NCBI GenBank assembly: GCA_022495005.1 | Contig: JAGYXB010001001.1 | Coordinates: 124,001 to 188,000 of the forward strand | Length of the DNA: 64,000 nucleotides | Direction of reading: 5' to 3' | DNA from: Rhyacophila brunnea | Taxonomy: Eukaryota > Arthropoda > Insecta > Trichoptera > Rhyacophilidae | Shown here: one piece after another, positions 45,029-56,779 of the stretch | Position numbering within the stretch: the first letter of the stretch is position 1 | Layout: each line of letters starts with the position of its first letter | The notes under the pieces: generated by a model | What the model was told of the DNA's origin: nothing | Seen by the model: only the letters and a program-made list of their open reading frames with translations | Database searches by the model: none | Made by a program: the position numbers and the translations under genes

Positions 45029-45294
45029 TATACACAAAGCTGCTATCGGTGGCTATCGAGGGTAGTTTATCATATTTATGTATTGAGCAACAACAATTGT
45101 TGCAACAAGTTAGCTGTCTAACTAAACTATCAAAACTGTTTATCTCGCTCTAAAAGTTAAATCAGCCAAGAGAGAGTTGTTGTTAAAACATAGCACTTTT
45201 GACAGTTCAGACGGTTAACTTATTGTAACAATTATCCGCCTCGATACATAAATATGATATTAAATTACCTTCGATAGCCGCCGATTTGTATAGC
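45029..45294. repeat. Foldback element with ~105-bp arms
   Basis: The left arm (CTATACACAAAGCTGCTATC, GGTGGCTATCGAGGGTAG, CATATTTATGTATTGAG) pairs with the complement of the right arm (GCTATACAAATCGGCGGC, GGCTATCGAAGGTAA, CATATTTATGTATCGAG). The pairing continues through AATTGTTGCAACAAGTTAGC. Agreement is ~80 % with small gaps, and the loop is ~55 bp. It is non-coding. No clear target duplication. Confidence 0.75.
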
Positions 45295-45570
45295 AAAAAT
45301 ATATTTCAATACCTGTTAAATAAAGATCTATTTGTAGTGTTAACGATGAATCTAAATCAACTACAACATCGAAAAACGTGTGATAAACTCAATGGTGTAA
45401 CAAGTGGTATTCTAGCGAGGCACACGCGGCTCGTTTAGGGGTGTAGAAGTGGAGTTTTGTCGAACGACATGCAAGAATAAAAAATATCGGAAAGATTCAT
45501 CTTAAAATTACCAAATTATACGAAAAATAACTTTCTTATGACTATGATAACCAGTTTTTTGCCACGATTT

Positions 45571-45737
45571 TAGTAGCTCGTATTCTTGTTTGTTCGGTAC
45601 AGATTTTTTCTTGTGTGTCCAGTATACATGTTTTCTTGTTTGTTCAAGATTTTTAACTAACTTCCCCACATTTGAAACTTTTAGAATATATCAGAACACG
45701 ACGACAATGCATTCTTTTAATACTTTTACCATTTTTA
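45571..45737 (-). repeat. MITE family M, copy 5, right part only
   Basis: It matches the minus strand of M (TAGCTCGTATTCTTGTTTGT, GAAACTTTTAGAATATATCA, GACAATGCATTCTTTTAATA) up to ACCATTTTTAA. There the M sequence stops at the same TAA where family H sits in copy 1, and element K begins. A ~50-bp internal duplication of the CTTGTTTGTTC part is present. Confidence 0.75.
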
Positions 45738-45835
45738 AGGCTATATTTCAGCTGAGGCACGGTCTAAAACGATTGTCACGCAGACTGTGCAAACGATGCG
45801 TGGTGAAAATTGTCATAAAAATTTGTTTAGTATTT
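45738..45835 (+). repeat. Element K, copy 1, one end
   Basis: From TTAAGGCTATATTTCAGCTG, through GAGGCACGGTCTAAAACGAT and TGTGCAAACGATGCG, to GTCATAAAAATTTGTTTAG it matches the minus strand of 63600-63719. It starts exactly at the TAA of the M target site. The other end is not found, and M does not resume, so a deletion followed insertion or the copy is partial. Confidence 0.65.
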
Positions 45836-48501
45836 TATTTGTCTGGATAGTTAATTACACTATGCATTGTTGAAAATTCACCATTTTTCCTACATAATTA
45901 AATATATAATATTTTGAAGAAATCCATGATTTTTACACTAAAATATTTTAAACATTTGGCCGTATATATTTTATACCATTTTATTAGTTATGTAGGGTCA
46001 ATATCCTACCATCCAGCATGACATGAATCAATCAGATTTCAACAGAAAGCTAATTTAGCAAAATAATATGATAATTCAGTAATCAATAATATCACAAATT
46101 AAGAAATAATGCTATGTGATATGCAAAAAAGTTGTTTGTATGAAAATCAATCTTTCTCAATCATTAAAACTGCATAATTGTTCAAATTAAAAACAATTAT
46201 TTATACTTTACGAAACGAATCATGCATTACACAATAAATCATGATTATCAAAATATTCAAGTAGTGATAGCAGCATTTTTCTATTGTATCGAATCAATAT
46301 AAAACACCCAGTAGAAGAAATCAACAGAGTCACTCAGTTATCAAAGATTTAACCGTAAGGTTATCGTTACGCTTTGCCCAATCGATTTCGTAAATCCATC
46401 AGAACGCATACTCGTGATTTCACTCAGCTAAATTATAATCTGTAAAATAATTAAATTAATATTTATTTGGAAGGAGATAATAAAACCAGGGTTCCATATC
46501 ATTCACGCACCAAAGTCTGAGTTATCATTTTGGAGTCAAACCAACGTACCCTGCCTGTTCCTTATTCCATCTCACTTCCAAAGTTATTTAATATAAATTA
46601 TTCAATTGTTAATGATAACCGAAGAACATCAAACTAAGTATTATTTATTAGTTGATACTGTGGTAGTATGCATAGGTACGTTACTGCCCCTAGTACTAAA
46701 ATACGCACGCCTCTGATATACGTACATATTCTTCTTCCTTTAAATAAATTATAATACTAAAAATCTACTTATATAATCCACAAAGTTCATACATATTTTA
46801 TCCTACATTGAAGTAAAAGTATTGTATTTTTTTCATGCAAAACTTCGCTACACGTTGAAACGAGATCATTACTATTTCAAGCAAAAAAATACGTTCCTTC
46901 TTTCCATTGGAGCCGAATATTGCTCTTTTTATAGCGAATCTTTAAAACATGACTTCCAATCTTTACGTTTTTATATCTTCCATATCCAGCTGCAAGATAT
47001 AATAATATACATGGAGTGGATACATGTGCAAGAGCCCTTTCATTTTTGTACCGGGAATTCATAATGCTGCTAGGAATGCACTGCGAAATGCTCACCTGTC
47101 GTTTCCCCTATTGCATTTTTCTGCCACGATTGGGTAAAGCTTGTTACATGGACAACTTCAAGGGGAGCGAGCTTTCAAAGTAGCTTTACCAAAAGCTCTA
47201 TGATATCTTTTGATATCACTCAACTGTACGTAAGTAGTAATAAGCATCATTAAATTTATGGGGCTTAGTAAAGTTTACGTGTACATTAAGTTGTTATAAT
47301 ATACTGACAGATACATACTATCAACACTGCAATTAAAGAAATATTTTGATACCATTTTATCGGTTCTACAGTTCAACATGAATCTTGGCTACTTCGCAAA
47401 GAGTTTTTTTACCAGTAATTTTTACGAGATATAGATATTAGCTATTTGCTCAAAACAGTGTCAAAATACATATTTAAAAAAAAAAATATTTTGTCAGGCA
47501 CTCTGGATTCATAATACAATGAACTAAGGGCGGCAGGTTATATGAAAGTATGGTGAAGCAGGCTGGTATGGTGAAAAAGTATGGTGGGGCGGGCTGGTAA
47601 TCAAGTTGCGGAAAAATTTCTACGTTAACATTATATTATATGGGTACGTTATAATGACCAAAGGAAATCCTCCGTGATGCCCTGAATTTTTTTTATTGCG
47701 TAACTATTTCTCGTAAGTTATCGGCTATTGTTGGCCTGCTTCATTCAGTTGTATGAGAAAGTCGATTCTTTGCCCCTCTGTTTATTTAATACCTCTATGA
47801 TTATTAACGAAACGTTATTTGTGTTTGGAATTTGAGACTATTATTTTCAAAATCGGATAGGTGTCTCCATATTCCGTCATTTTGAGATAATCGCCAAAAA
47901 AAACCGTCAACCACGAATTATTTCAAATATAGTAATAAATAAATTATAAAACCAATTGCTAAATAAAATGAATTAATAATGTCTAGAATTATTAAACATC
48001 CTGTTTTAAGTTGGTCTATAAAATATGAAAAATTGCGGGTGATAAATATAATTAGCTTTGATTTCCACTACGGCTTAATACTATTTTACCAACAATGGGG
48101 CTGGATATTATATGATATTCTTCATCTATATATAGTATTTTGACGTTGTCATTGGAAACAGTTCTTCAAGACCTCGTGTTTCAGTTTAATCGTAAACGTT
48201 TATAAGCCATGGACTTTTATATTTGTTCCTTTACTTCGGCTCCTCTCCATGTTGCCCTCTAATAACTACTTGAAATACCTATCTGGTTTGTGCTATAATT
48301 TTATATATTATGCCAAAGATAAATGAGTGGTATAAAAGTAAAATCGCCACTGTCCTTCAAAGTCATTAAATGAGAAATCTAATATGCATGTCATTACAAT
48401 ATTTAGATGTTCTTCTCTATTTAGTGGAAGCCGGCAGCATACAATTTTTGAAAATAGGCTATATTATATAATATACTGGATTATTTTTTCTTCTTCTACT
48501 T
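45836..48501. other. Unassigned sequence
   Basis: No gene is recognised. At 47520-47605 the strings GGCAGGTTAT, GTATGGTGAAGCAGGCTGGT and GTATGGTGGGGCGGGCTGGT form a short imperfect tandem repeat. Frames of 80 and 72 codons at 46822-47095 lie on opposite strands and look like chance. Confidence 0.4.
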
Positions 48502-48570
48502 CTTCGACCATGTCCGATACTAATAGGATCATATGGCCTTCACAGAGTGGAGGTTTGTATTAACAGATCT
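48502..48570 (-). mobile_element. tRNA-derived SINE (CCCACGG family), tail only
   Basis: Plus strand TCGACCATGTCCGATACTAA, then AGGATCATATGG and GGAGGTTTGTATTAACAGAT, is the 3' tail of the family. A long T run with TTC units at 48484-48503 precedes it (the A tail on the minus strand). The tRNA-like head is missing, the usual result of 5' truncation. Confidence 0.75.
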
Positions 48571-48594
48571 ATTAACAAGATTATTTTTTAGGCT

Positions 48595-48660
48595 AGGTTA
48601 TCATACTTGAATTCATGAATTTTGCCAAAATCGGCTATAAAAATTGCCGTTGTTCCCACT
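48595..48660 (-). repeat. Short dispersed repeat, inverse copy of 26196-26262
   Basis: The complement reads GCCGATTTTGGCAAAATTCA, TGAATTCAAGTATGATAACC, then TAGCCTAA, matching 26200-26262. Here too CCTA units follow directly. Confidence 0.6.
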
Positions 48661-48754
48661 TGGCTTCTAGTAAACAGACTTGTATCTTCATTTTTGACTG
48701 TTTTGTGGAGATATTGTATTTAATCTGTTAGGTTGTATTTGCATGCATATGTTA

Positions 48755-49508
48755 CGCCGAATGTGCGAAATTGACTATTACATGAAATGGGAAAAATTTT
48801 GCCTAATTCATGTAATAGTCAAGCCCGTTGCCTTATTCATGAATTAGGTAAATTATCTGCCGAGTGCGTGAATTCGCCAGGGTATGGAATTCTTAAACTG
48901 TCAACATGACAGTAGAAAAAGTAAATTTAATACGGATGTTTTTATTAATTATAATTTGACATAATATAATATTATTATTATTAGGTTAGGTTTTGTAATT
49001 CTGAATTCAACTGAATGTCCATTTTGAGGTTAGCTAACAAGTGTCAACAAACTATCAAATCAAACAAACAATCGACCATTACACGATTGATACCCAAGCA
49101 CGAAACAAATCGCGAAAATACCTTTTAATGAAATTCTTCCGTTATCATATTATTATAGTTCTAGATTTTTTTGGGTATAGTAAATGCATATGAACGTCAT
49201 TGTAGTTATTGATTGGTATATTTTTATATAATCAATGACATTTGACACATTTGGTTAGTTTGATTAGTTGCAAAAAACACCACCGGAGCGCGACCATCTA
49301 TTTTGACCAATGCATGAGCATTTAACACATTTGGTTTAGTTGCAAACAACGCCACCGTAGCGCTACTACGAGTATCTAATTTGCCCAATGCATGAACTAG
49401 GCAGAAACATTACCGCCGAATTTACGCACTTGGCTGATATTTTGCCTAATTCATGAATAAGGCAACGGGCTTGCATTTCATGTAATAGTCAATTTCGCAC
49501 ATTCGGCG
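48755..49508. mobile_element. Foldback element with ~105-bp arms (TA flank)
   Basis: Arms begin CGCCGAATGTGCGAAATTGA and continue CTATTACATGAAATG, CAAGCCCGTTGCCTTATTCA and TGAATTAGG on both sides in inverse. The left arm has an extra ~30 bp repeating the ATTCATGTAATAGT motif. TA lies outside each end (48753-48754, 49509-49510). The interior holds two imperfect ~80-bp direct repeats (49236-49393). A 74-codon minus frame at 49446-49670 is partly arm sequence. No transposase is seen. Confidence 0.8.
49236..49393 (+). repeat. Two imperfect ~80-bp repeats inside the foldback
   Basis: GACACATTTGGTTAG, TTAGTTGCAAAAAACACCAC, GGAGCGC and CCAATGCATGA recur as AACACATTTGGTTTAGTTGC, AAACAACGCCACCGTAGCGC and CCAATGCATGA. 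Confidence 0.75.
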
Positions 49509-49512
49509 TAAC

Positions 49513-50444
49513 AAATAGAAGAATATGTAATTAGTTTGTAAATGTAATTTTAGTATTTTTATGGAAAGTGGTATTTTTGCTTTTAAACAACTTAAATATG
49601 CATTGTTAGTTAAAATTGTCTTTTTTATATCTCTGGATCTCTTTTGACATGTTATGTCTATCTCCTCCATTCCTAATGGCGAGCTTTAGAAAAGTCTTCG
49701 CGCCTACACTATATTAACTATTCTGGGAGTATTCTATGGAGAGTTTTAGTTTCGAATACCTACTTAGATAGTCTTTTCATGTTTCTCAATCATATACAAA
49801 TATAAGAAGTAAATCACTAGCGCTTTGTGAATAAATGAAAAAAATATTATATTATTACGATATCAAACATAAGTGGTCTTGGCTTGTTTAAATGATTTAA
49901 ACTCTGGGCTAGAAAGTTTAGAATACGTAACAAAATTATCTCACCTGTTGCTGAAATGTTGCTACTGCAGACTGCAGATTGGTGTAGACGTGGAGTATTA
50001 AAATATTTAATTCAGATTTGTATTGTATGCACAAACAGATGCATCCGCCCTTTGTCAGCGATCACGGGTTCGTGTTTTTTATGGGCACGGTTTTTTTCTG
50101 TGATTTTGCCATGGAGGAAAAAACCGCGCGCTGCACACCTGCCGATGTCTATCGTAGCTGCCCTTATTGAAACATCTTGAACGTGCGCCGATTTGCATTT
50201 TTACGATCGCCTATACATATTTCTGAGACTTTATTTATATTAGCTTAATCCGCAAAAGGTGAGGGATTTTTAAAATGATTTACTATTTTGGTAAATTTGG
50301 TCGAACCAACATACATACAGTTTTAATTTAAGCGACCTTTCACAAAGGAAAATCAATGATACAGAATTCATAGATACCCCGTTGTATTTTATAGTAAGCC
50401 AACATGTCATCTGTAAACTTGATACTTACACAATATATAATATC
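49513..50444. other. Unassigned sequence
   Basis: No gene is recognised. A 74-codon frame at 49956-50180 has no known motif. Confidence 0.4.
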
Positions 50445-50701
50445 GTCACTGTTCTGGCATAAAACACTAATTCAAAAAAATTACATATTGAGTTAGTTAT
50501 ACCTACCAAAATGTTCCTTATTTCAAACTTTATCGTCTGGAAACCTTCTTAATAAATAAACAGTCTTTATTTTAAAGTCATCCTTTTTACGATTACTTAA
50601 TAAACTCACATGATAGACCATTTCAAACATTTTAACAACTTCAAAGTCAAATTACTCAAAACTAGTATTCTTCAGTTAGTGTGTTCTGCCAGAACAAAGA
50701 C
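50445..50701. repeat. Short inverted-repeat element, family A, copy 2
   Basis: The ends GTCACTGTTCTGGCATAA and, complemented, GTCTTTGTTCTGGCAGAA flank a body collinear with 49-301 (differences are scattered substitutions and small gaps). It is non-coding. No clear target duplication at this copy. Confidence 0.75.
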
Positions 50702-50865
50702 GACTTATTGTATGTGAGATTTTTCAGCTTTGAGTTAATCCAGTTTCAAGATTTCAACACCTTTCCAATTATTTTTGTGTTCTCTAGTATCATGCCGTCA
50801 GCTGAATGCGGAACTATTCTAACTCATATTTTAAATATTTCAGAAGCGAGTTTATTTATTGCCTG

Positions 50866-50940
50866 ATCCGTCAAGCTTGCCCAGAGGCTAGAGGTTTGTC
50901 ACCCCCCCCCCCCCATGTGGGGGCCATGGTGTTGGTAACT
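50866..50940. repeat. G-run repeat, copy 3 (inverse orientation)
   Basis: A 13-C run at 50902-50914 is flanked by AGAGGCTAGAGGTTTGTCA and CATGTGGGGGCCATGG. The complement, CCATGG, G run, TGAC and CCTCTAGCCTCTGGGCA, parallels 1605-1665 in order. Confidence 0.45.
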
Positions 50941-51969
50941 TCTAACGAAGTAGCCGCAACCGTCTACTTTATAGAAAACCGTCATTAATTTTAAATATTG
51001 TAATGATCACATTCATCCCTTCATCTGACACCCCTAAGCAATGCATTACCTATATGTCATACGCGCGTTACTGTAGAAAGCAACCCGTTTCCAATTATTT
51101 TTATTTTTTCTGGTATCATTGTTATCGAGTACATTAAATTTCTAAGCTTGCATAGGCAAGAAAACTTTTTTATCTGATACTATTTTTTCCTACATAATAC
51201 GTTGTAAAAGATTACGACGTGATTACTTCATGAATAGGTAGGTATAACATTCGATTGCGTGACAGTGAATAAGTTGGTTTTTTTTGTTAATTTTCGCATC
51301 CTCTATTCAAAATATCTGAACTTGGTAGAATGTACCTACATATTAAAATGTGTAAAGATATATCTATGCAGCAAAAAATACGAACAGCAACACGCTTTAT
51401 TTTTTTTGTTCCCTGGTTATTTGTTTAGCTGTTAGTAAAACGAAACAGGGTCCCCCATTTCCGGGATCGTGGGAATTGGGATTAAATGCACTGAGGTCTA
51501 TTTGTTTTACGTATCCATGTTGTATAAGTGTGAATACATTTTCGTTCAACAACTACACACCCAAAGGATAATTATTTTAGACACTTTACTTTATAAATAG
51601 ACTTGGACTCCGCATTAGTATGGCTGGGTCTGCATTCAGCCAACTTGAAGTCGCGTGGAGGTCATGGATGTATTCTGTGAGGAGCAAATGTCGTTTGTAC
51701 AATGCGTGTTTGATACCTGGCATCTTATCAAGCTTCAAATGTCTCGACTTTGAGCTTTGAGAAGCGATGTGACCATCGAATCTTAGAGTTACGTTGGTAT
51801 AGATTCACCAGTATAAGTTGTCCACTGAGTGAGAGTGCCACATGCCAACATTTGACATTTTATCATTTAATACTTTTTATACTGTGATGAGCTTAGTTCT
51901 AAAAAAAGCTAATGATGGTACGTAGAGACGACCGCTTTACAAACACTCGAATTAGTGAGCGGACATGGC
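50941..51969. other. Unassigned AT-rich sequence
   Basis: No gene or repeat end is recognised. Confidence 0.4.
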
Positions 51970-52226
51970 AGCCCTCGGTGATAGAAGTAATCACAAAGAG
52001 ACGATTCACGTAGGACATGTGTTCCGAATGCCGCCAGAAAGTCACCTGTGCCTCGAAGCTCTCCAGTCGCCGCATTCCATACATATCCACGTTTCAAGAG
52101 GTTACGCGCGACTGTCGCTAGGCGCCTATGTGCGCGATCTTCATATGCAGCATCGGTGCAACGTTCCTAGAAGGTTTGATTTATGACTTTGTGGCAGATG
52201 AGGCGAGTTTTGATGTGCGAGGCTTA
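51970..52226 (-). repeat. MITE family B, copy 3, partial
   Basis: Minus strand: AAGCCTCGCACATCAAAACT, CGCCTCATCTGCCACAAAGT, CATAAATCAAACCTTC, GACAGTCGCGCGTAACC and GACTTTCTGGCG follow the order of copies 1 and 2. The second half is diverged and its end is not identified. Overlapping frames of 62-73 codons on both strands are by-products. Confidence 0.65.
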
Positions 52227-54298
52227 ATGATCATGTGACTACAGATTTGAGTTAGACTCTTAGTGTGCTTCCGCTCTTTTCAGTCATATATCTCACAAGA
52301 ATGACGACAACAAGCCGAAGTTTAGAAAGGATCAGGATGAGCTTCTTCCATATAGACGGACTAAATCAAGAATGTCACGTGGTTCCACTGATGTCACCTT
52401 GCGTGGCCTGATTTTCTTAATAGGTTTTGCAAAGCCGTGAAGAAGTCTGCCATGGCGATGGCCAAATCGTCCCGGATTGTAACATAGAAGAAGATCATTC
52501 GTATTTCGTTATATGTATATATTTTTTAAACTTACTATCTAAACAGACTATCAAATTTTAACACAGATTTTTGTGGATATTATAACAAATTCTGATTAGC
52601 GTCTATTTAACTATTCACAAAGCGATCTTCTTTGAAATAAATTTCTAGGAAAAATAGTTCAAAGCTTTTAAAAGCTCTTTGATACCGGATGATCATGTTA
52701 GATTTATGCTTAATTTAAAACACATGAGCTTGGAATTTATTATCCTGAAAAGATGTGTGTTTGATAGACAAGTGGGTAGGCTAATAATCTTTTTTTTTTG
52801 TACCTACTTAATTTACATAATATTATATTATTTTTGTTTCGTTGCCAGTTGTTGAAAATATTGTAAGATGCAAATATTTTTTTTATGCTATGCATGATTA
52901 TAGTTTATTAATTATTTAAATTTGGCTAACTGTATTAGGCATTTTTTATATCATAAGGTATTAACTGTTCCTAGCAAGGTTTCATGATTTAATTTAATTT
53001 TTATAACTCTGTTTCGAATAAACGTTAGTACGATAGCTAAGTTATTCATGCATGAGTGTAATGTTTGGTTTAAATTTGCATAAATGTACCCGCGACGAAC
53101 TCATGTCGCGCATTATTCATCCACTGCTTTGAAAGATCACAGTGCAATGAATTGTTTTTTTTTTACCTTGCGGGGTTCCCCGTTATTACCTGCATAAGGG
53201 GTGTTTGTTATTTCCGTGGCTTTGCATTCGGCAACCCTCAGAGTGCGGCGGTCTGCACATCACCCCTGCCTCACATCTTGTCCCTTCGCCTATGACATAT
53301 TATGGATTCAAACAATTCGTTAAGTACAAATCAAATCGAAAGATTCTTTTGTCTTACTAATACCAATTTGACAAACACTGTGTAAGTTTGAAACACTTGT
53401 AAACAACAAGATGGAACAGATATTGAGTTCTCACCGAAAATGTTAACAGTACGTCACATTATCGTCATGCAATTCAAAATCCAATTTGGACATTGAAGTT
53501 AATAATATGCAAAGTAAAAACAAAACAATTATTCGGTTGGCCGATGGTGTGCTTATGGATGGGGAGTCATACTAAATACCTGGCAGTCGATGAACGCGTA
53601 TTCGTAGGGTACGTATTCGTAAGCATAAAATCCACGAACCGAATCATTATTTTGTTGTTACTGTACCTATATTAATTGGAATATTTTTTGTTAATTCTCC
53701 TTGCTCCTCTCTCATGGGCACTTATATTAAATTAATTCTCAAGAACCCCAGTCAAAGCACACTTCAGTGCGTGGCGACTTCAGTCTTGGGAATTTGCTGC
53801 TGAAACATACCTAAACGTAAATAACTACTGATGCTTCACATCCAAACGTAGGGTCTCGTGATACGCTCGATTAAGACCAAGTATGGTGCGGGGTGGTTTG
53901 TTTGGAGGTAACTATTTGGTATATCATATTTATCATTTTTTTATCGATTGTGGAGTTAATTGAAATGTTAGAATAGCGCCCTACTGTATTTCTCCAGATT
54001 TTTGTTTGAACGGACATAATAATATTATGTAGCAGTGGCAAAGGGTGGAGGTAGGCTGTTAAGATCCACCATTAATAGTGCACACTAAACTTTGTCAGTC
54101 ATACGTATTTATTTTCATTGAAATAATACTACAATTTACAGACGGTGTTGGTTATTTAAAAAAAATCAATTAAACCATGCAAAACCAAGCCATAATAAAT
54201 AATAGTCAACAAATACTGCAATTAAATCATACATCATTTTATAGATTGAATAATATTTTTTATATATTATAATTTTGTTAGGCATGGAATGAATTAAA
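52227..54298. other. Unassigned sequence
   Basis: No gene is recognised. GC-richer segments at 52260-52490 and 53165-53285 (GCGGGGTTCCCCG) have no family I can name. Confidence 0.4.
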
Positions 54299-54737
54299 AA
54301 TAATTACAAGATAAAAAGAACTTTTTATATACAACGTTTTTAAATTTTCTGTTGAATTATTATGCTCAATATGCTCAAACTTGTACTTGATATGAAGTAA
54401 ATAAAAAACAAACAAATATAGAATACTGAAATTCCATTTTGATTTCTATAGTAACGCGCGTATATATTAATAATTTAGTTGCTAGGACCACCCCCATAGC
54501 AACCAATAATAGTGGATTGGATTACGGATTTCTTCTGAAATAACTTTTCATACAAAACAGAATTAACTCAAAATGAATTCAATTCTACTTAAAGATGGCT
54601 AAAAGAATGCATTGGCATCGTGTTCTGATATATTCTAAAAGTTTCAAATGTCTAGCTAGTCGGGAAGTTAGTTAAAAATCGATTGCAAGATTTGTACCGG
54701 ACAAATAAGAATACGAGCTAATAAAAACGTTGTAAAA
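54299..54737 (+). repeat. MITE family M, copy 4
   Basis: Collinear with copies 2 and 3. The central hairpin is GTTGCTAGGACC with ATAGCAAC. The left subterminal TACAACGTTTTTA is matched by TAAAAACGTTGTA at the right. The TTA target used in copy 1 is intact. Confidence 0.8.
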
Positions 54738-54740
54738 ATG

Positions 54741-54960
54741 AACCAACATGTGTTATAGTAATATGTATTCTTAATCCAACGAAAACAAATAAATATGAAT
54801 GAAAAGTTTTGTATAAATATATCTTCTGAATAAACTATTATGGTTCGGTTAGGCAAGGTTTAATTATTTCTTAAAAACTAACCAACACCATCCGTAAATT
54901 GTAGTCTTAGTTCAATAAAAACAAATACGTATGACTGACATGCACAATTTTTATGGCGGA
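54741..54960 (+). repeat. Tandem repeat T, locus 1 (unit ~139 bp)
   Basis: AACCAACA begins units at 54741 and 54880. Each carries CTTA(A/G)T(C/T)CAA, then AAACAAATA and TATGA. The same units occur at 59037-59276. It directly follows MITE M copy 4. Confidence 0.65.
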
Positions 54961-55619
54961 TCTTACAGTTTACCTTCACCCTTCGCTACTTTTCTATACT
55001 TACTTATTTTTTAAAATTAAATAAATTTTTTAAAATAACTTTTAAAAGTTGTCGTTCTGTTACAAATTGTTGAAGGATATATTACAAGGACCGGTTGGGT
55101 CGGAGTGATAACGAAAGGAGCGAGTATTGTGCTGAATAAATTGAAATTTTAATTTGGTATTCGTCGCGCGGTCTGGCGTGCGACTCGCTCGCGGGCCATG
55201 TATTAGGGTCGGCGGACTCGAGGGGTTAATAGAGGGGAGGGATTCATTCAGCATAATTTGCGCAATTCCATGTCTGGTTGCTGAATCATCGATCGTAAAC
55301 ACGGTTTCGAATTTCTTTTTATTCTTTGATTGATTTTTAAAATCAGATTATGAAAATTTTCCACCCTTTTAAGATTTTGTCACTTTTTGGCAAGGTTAGT
55401 GATTCATTGCGTATTTATTTGTGATAGTCAAAGTAAAGTTATCATGTTGTATCCTAATAATGTACCTAATACGTTTTTTTTTAGTTAAATAATGACAATG
55501 GGAAAATGTGGTAGATCAGTGCCAGTCTTAATACTGGACAGTAGAAGGTTTTGTAATACTGGGATTTCAGTATTTATCGATACCTAAATACCGGTTTTAA
55601 ATATTAAAAATAGCGGTAT
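54961..55619. other. Unassigned, with a GC-rich patch
   Basis: 55090-55280 is GC-rich (GTCGCGCGGTCTGGCGTGCG) and carries an 80-codon minus frame (55060-55302) without known motif. It may be part of a retroelement. The rest is AT-rich. Confidence 0.35.
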
Positions 55620-56095
55620 TCAAATTTTCAAATTCAAATTCAAATTTATTTATTTTAATTATATGTGAACATAACAAGTTATAAATTCAAAGCGTTCACA
55701 ACATGACATAAAATAAGTGTTAATAATTTTTAAAAATAAAAATACAGAGAAGTGTGAGTTAATAATATAATAAGTAATAAAATAAGAAAAGAAATAAAAT
55801 AAATAACAAAAATAGCAAAATAAAAGTAGATGGAAGCACACAGAGTGAACTTTGATAGACCCTATCTTAAAAACTTATAAAACAAAGTCCATCTAAATTC
55901 ACCCTCACAAAAGTGGAATATATCAATATCCGAAGCGATTTCATTAAACATGGTTATTGCCCTCCCAATTGGTATTACTAATGGCAAGTTAGTTCTGCAC
56001 CGTGGGAGAACAAACAACGAATGCCCTCGATTCCTAAGGTAATTATCAGAGACACACAAGCCAACACCACCAAGAATGGCAGAGTTCACATTTTT
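55620..56095 (-). mobile_element. Jockey-type LINE, truncated copy 2, 3' part
   Basis: TTCAAATTCAAATTCAAATT at the left is the 3' tail on the minus strand. The 3' untranslated part and coding end match 6312-6780. Similarity stops at ~56095. Another piece of the same element resumes at 57575-57700, so unrelated LINE debris now separates the two. Confidence 0.8.
55862..56095 (-). pseudogene. Jockey-type ORF2 C-terminal end
   Basis: Minus-strand frame (75 codons) reading NSAILGGVGLCVSDNYLRNR, GHSLFVLPRCRTNLPLVIPI, GRAITMFNEIASDIDIFHFC and ends at 55862. It is nearly identical to the corresponding part of the 6.6-kb copy. Only the last ~70 codons of ORF2 are present, so this is a fragment. Confidence 0.8.
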
Positions 56096-56164
56096 TCGGT
56101 ATTAGGAAAGCAAATACGTTTACTTTTACGAAAATTGATTGCATGTATTTTTTTTTATTACTTT

Positions 56165-56470
56165 CTACTTTTAATATCAGCAGCAGGCGTCTATCCATTC
56201 GTCTCGGCCCCTAGTTCTTCGCTTTCACGTGCATCCACCGAACTTTTTGAGCGGGTATTAGGGTGTCCCTGAGAGCATTTAGTGCCCCTTGAGTACCACT
56301 GTATGACGGCATTTGTCCAACGGTTGTCCACTCGCCAAGTGATAATATTTCATTTGCTTAGAGACCTCAGTCATTTCGTGTACTCTTGTATGTTTCCTTA
56401 TCGATTGGTTTCATTTGTGATCATTATGCGTTATGCCCAACATGTACTTTTCCATGTTTACATTCTACTT
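56165..56470 (-). pseudogene. RTE-like LINE ORF2 C-terminal fragment
   Basis: The minus strand reads TRVHEMTEVSKQMK followed by broken frames that parallel 62569-62905 (NDVIEVAK then LKWKCTGHV). On the plus strand the two regions share TTTAGTGCCCCTTGAGTACC-like sequence, GGCATTTGTCCA and GTTGTCCACTC. Stops and frameshifts are frequent. It sits between the two halves of Jockey copy 2. Confidence 0.6.
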
Positions 56471-56779
56471 TATTATACATGAAATTGAGTGGTGTTAACA
56501 CGCAAATATATGTTAAGTGAAGACGTTACTTTGCAGGTTTTATTTAAAAAGGTAGTTGATCGATGAAAATATACCATTAATCAATTAAAAAAATAGGCTG
56601 CAAGAGAGGCGGACTGACATTTCAGATGTTTTCTATGTAATTAAAGAAGACGTAGTTTCCGATCACCAAGATAAATTCGAAGTATTTCTTAAAAATATGA
56701 GTTATATCATATTACTATCATTTATATATCAACATTTTTAAACAGAATACCTATTATGTAGATGAGTTTCGTGAGGGAG

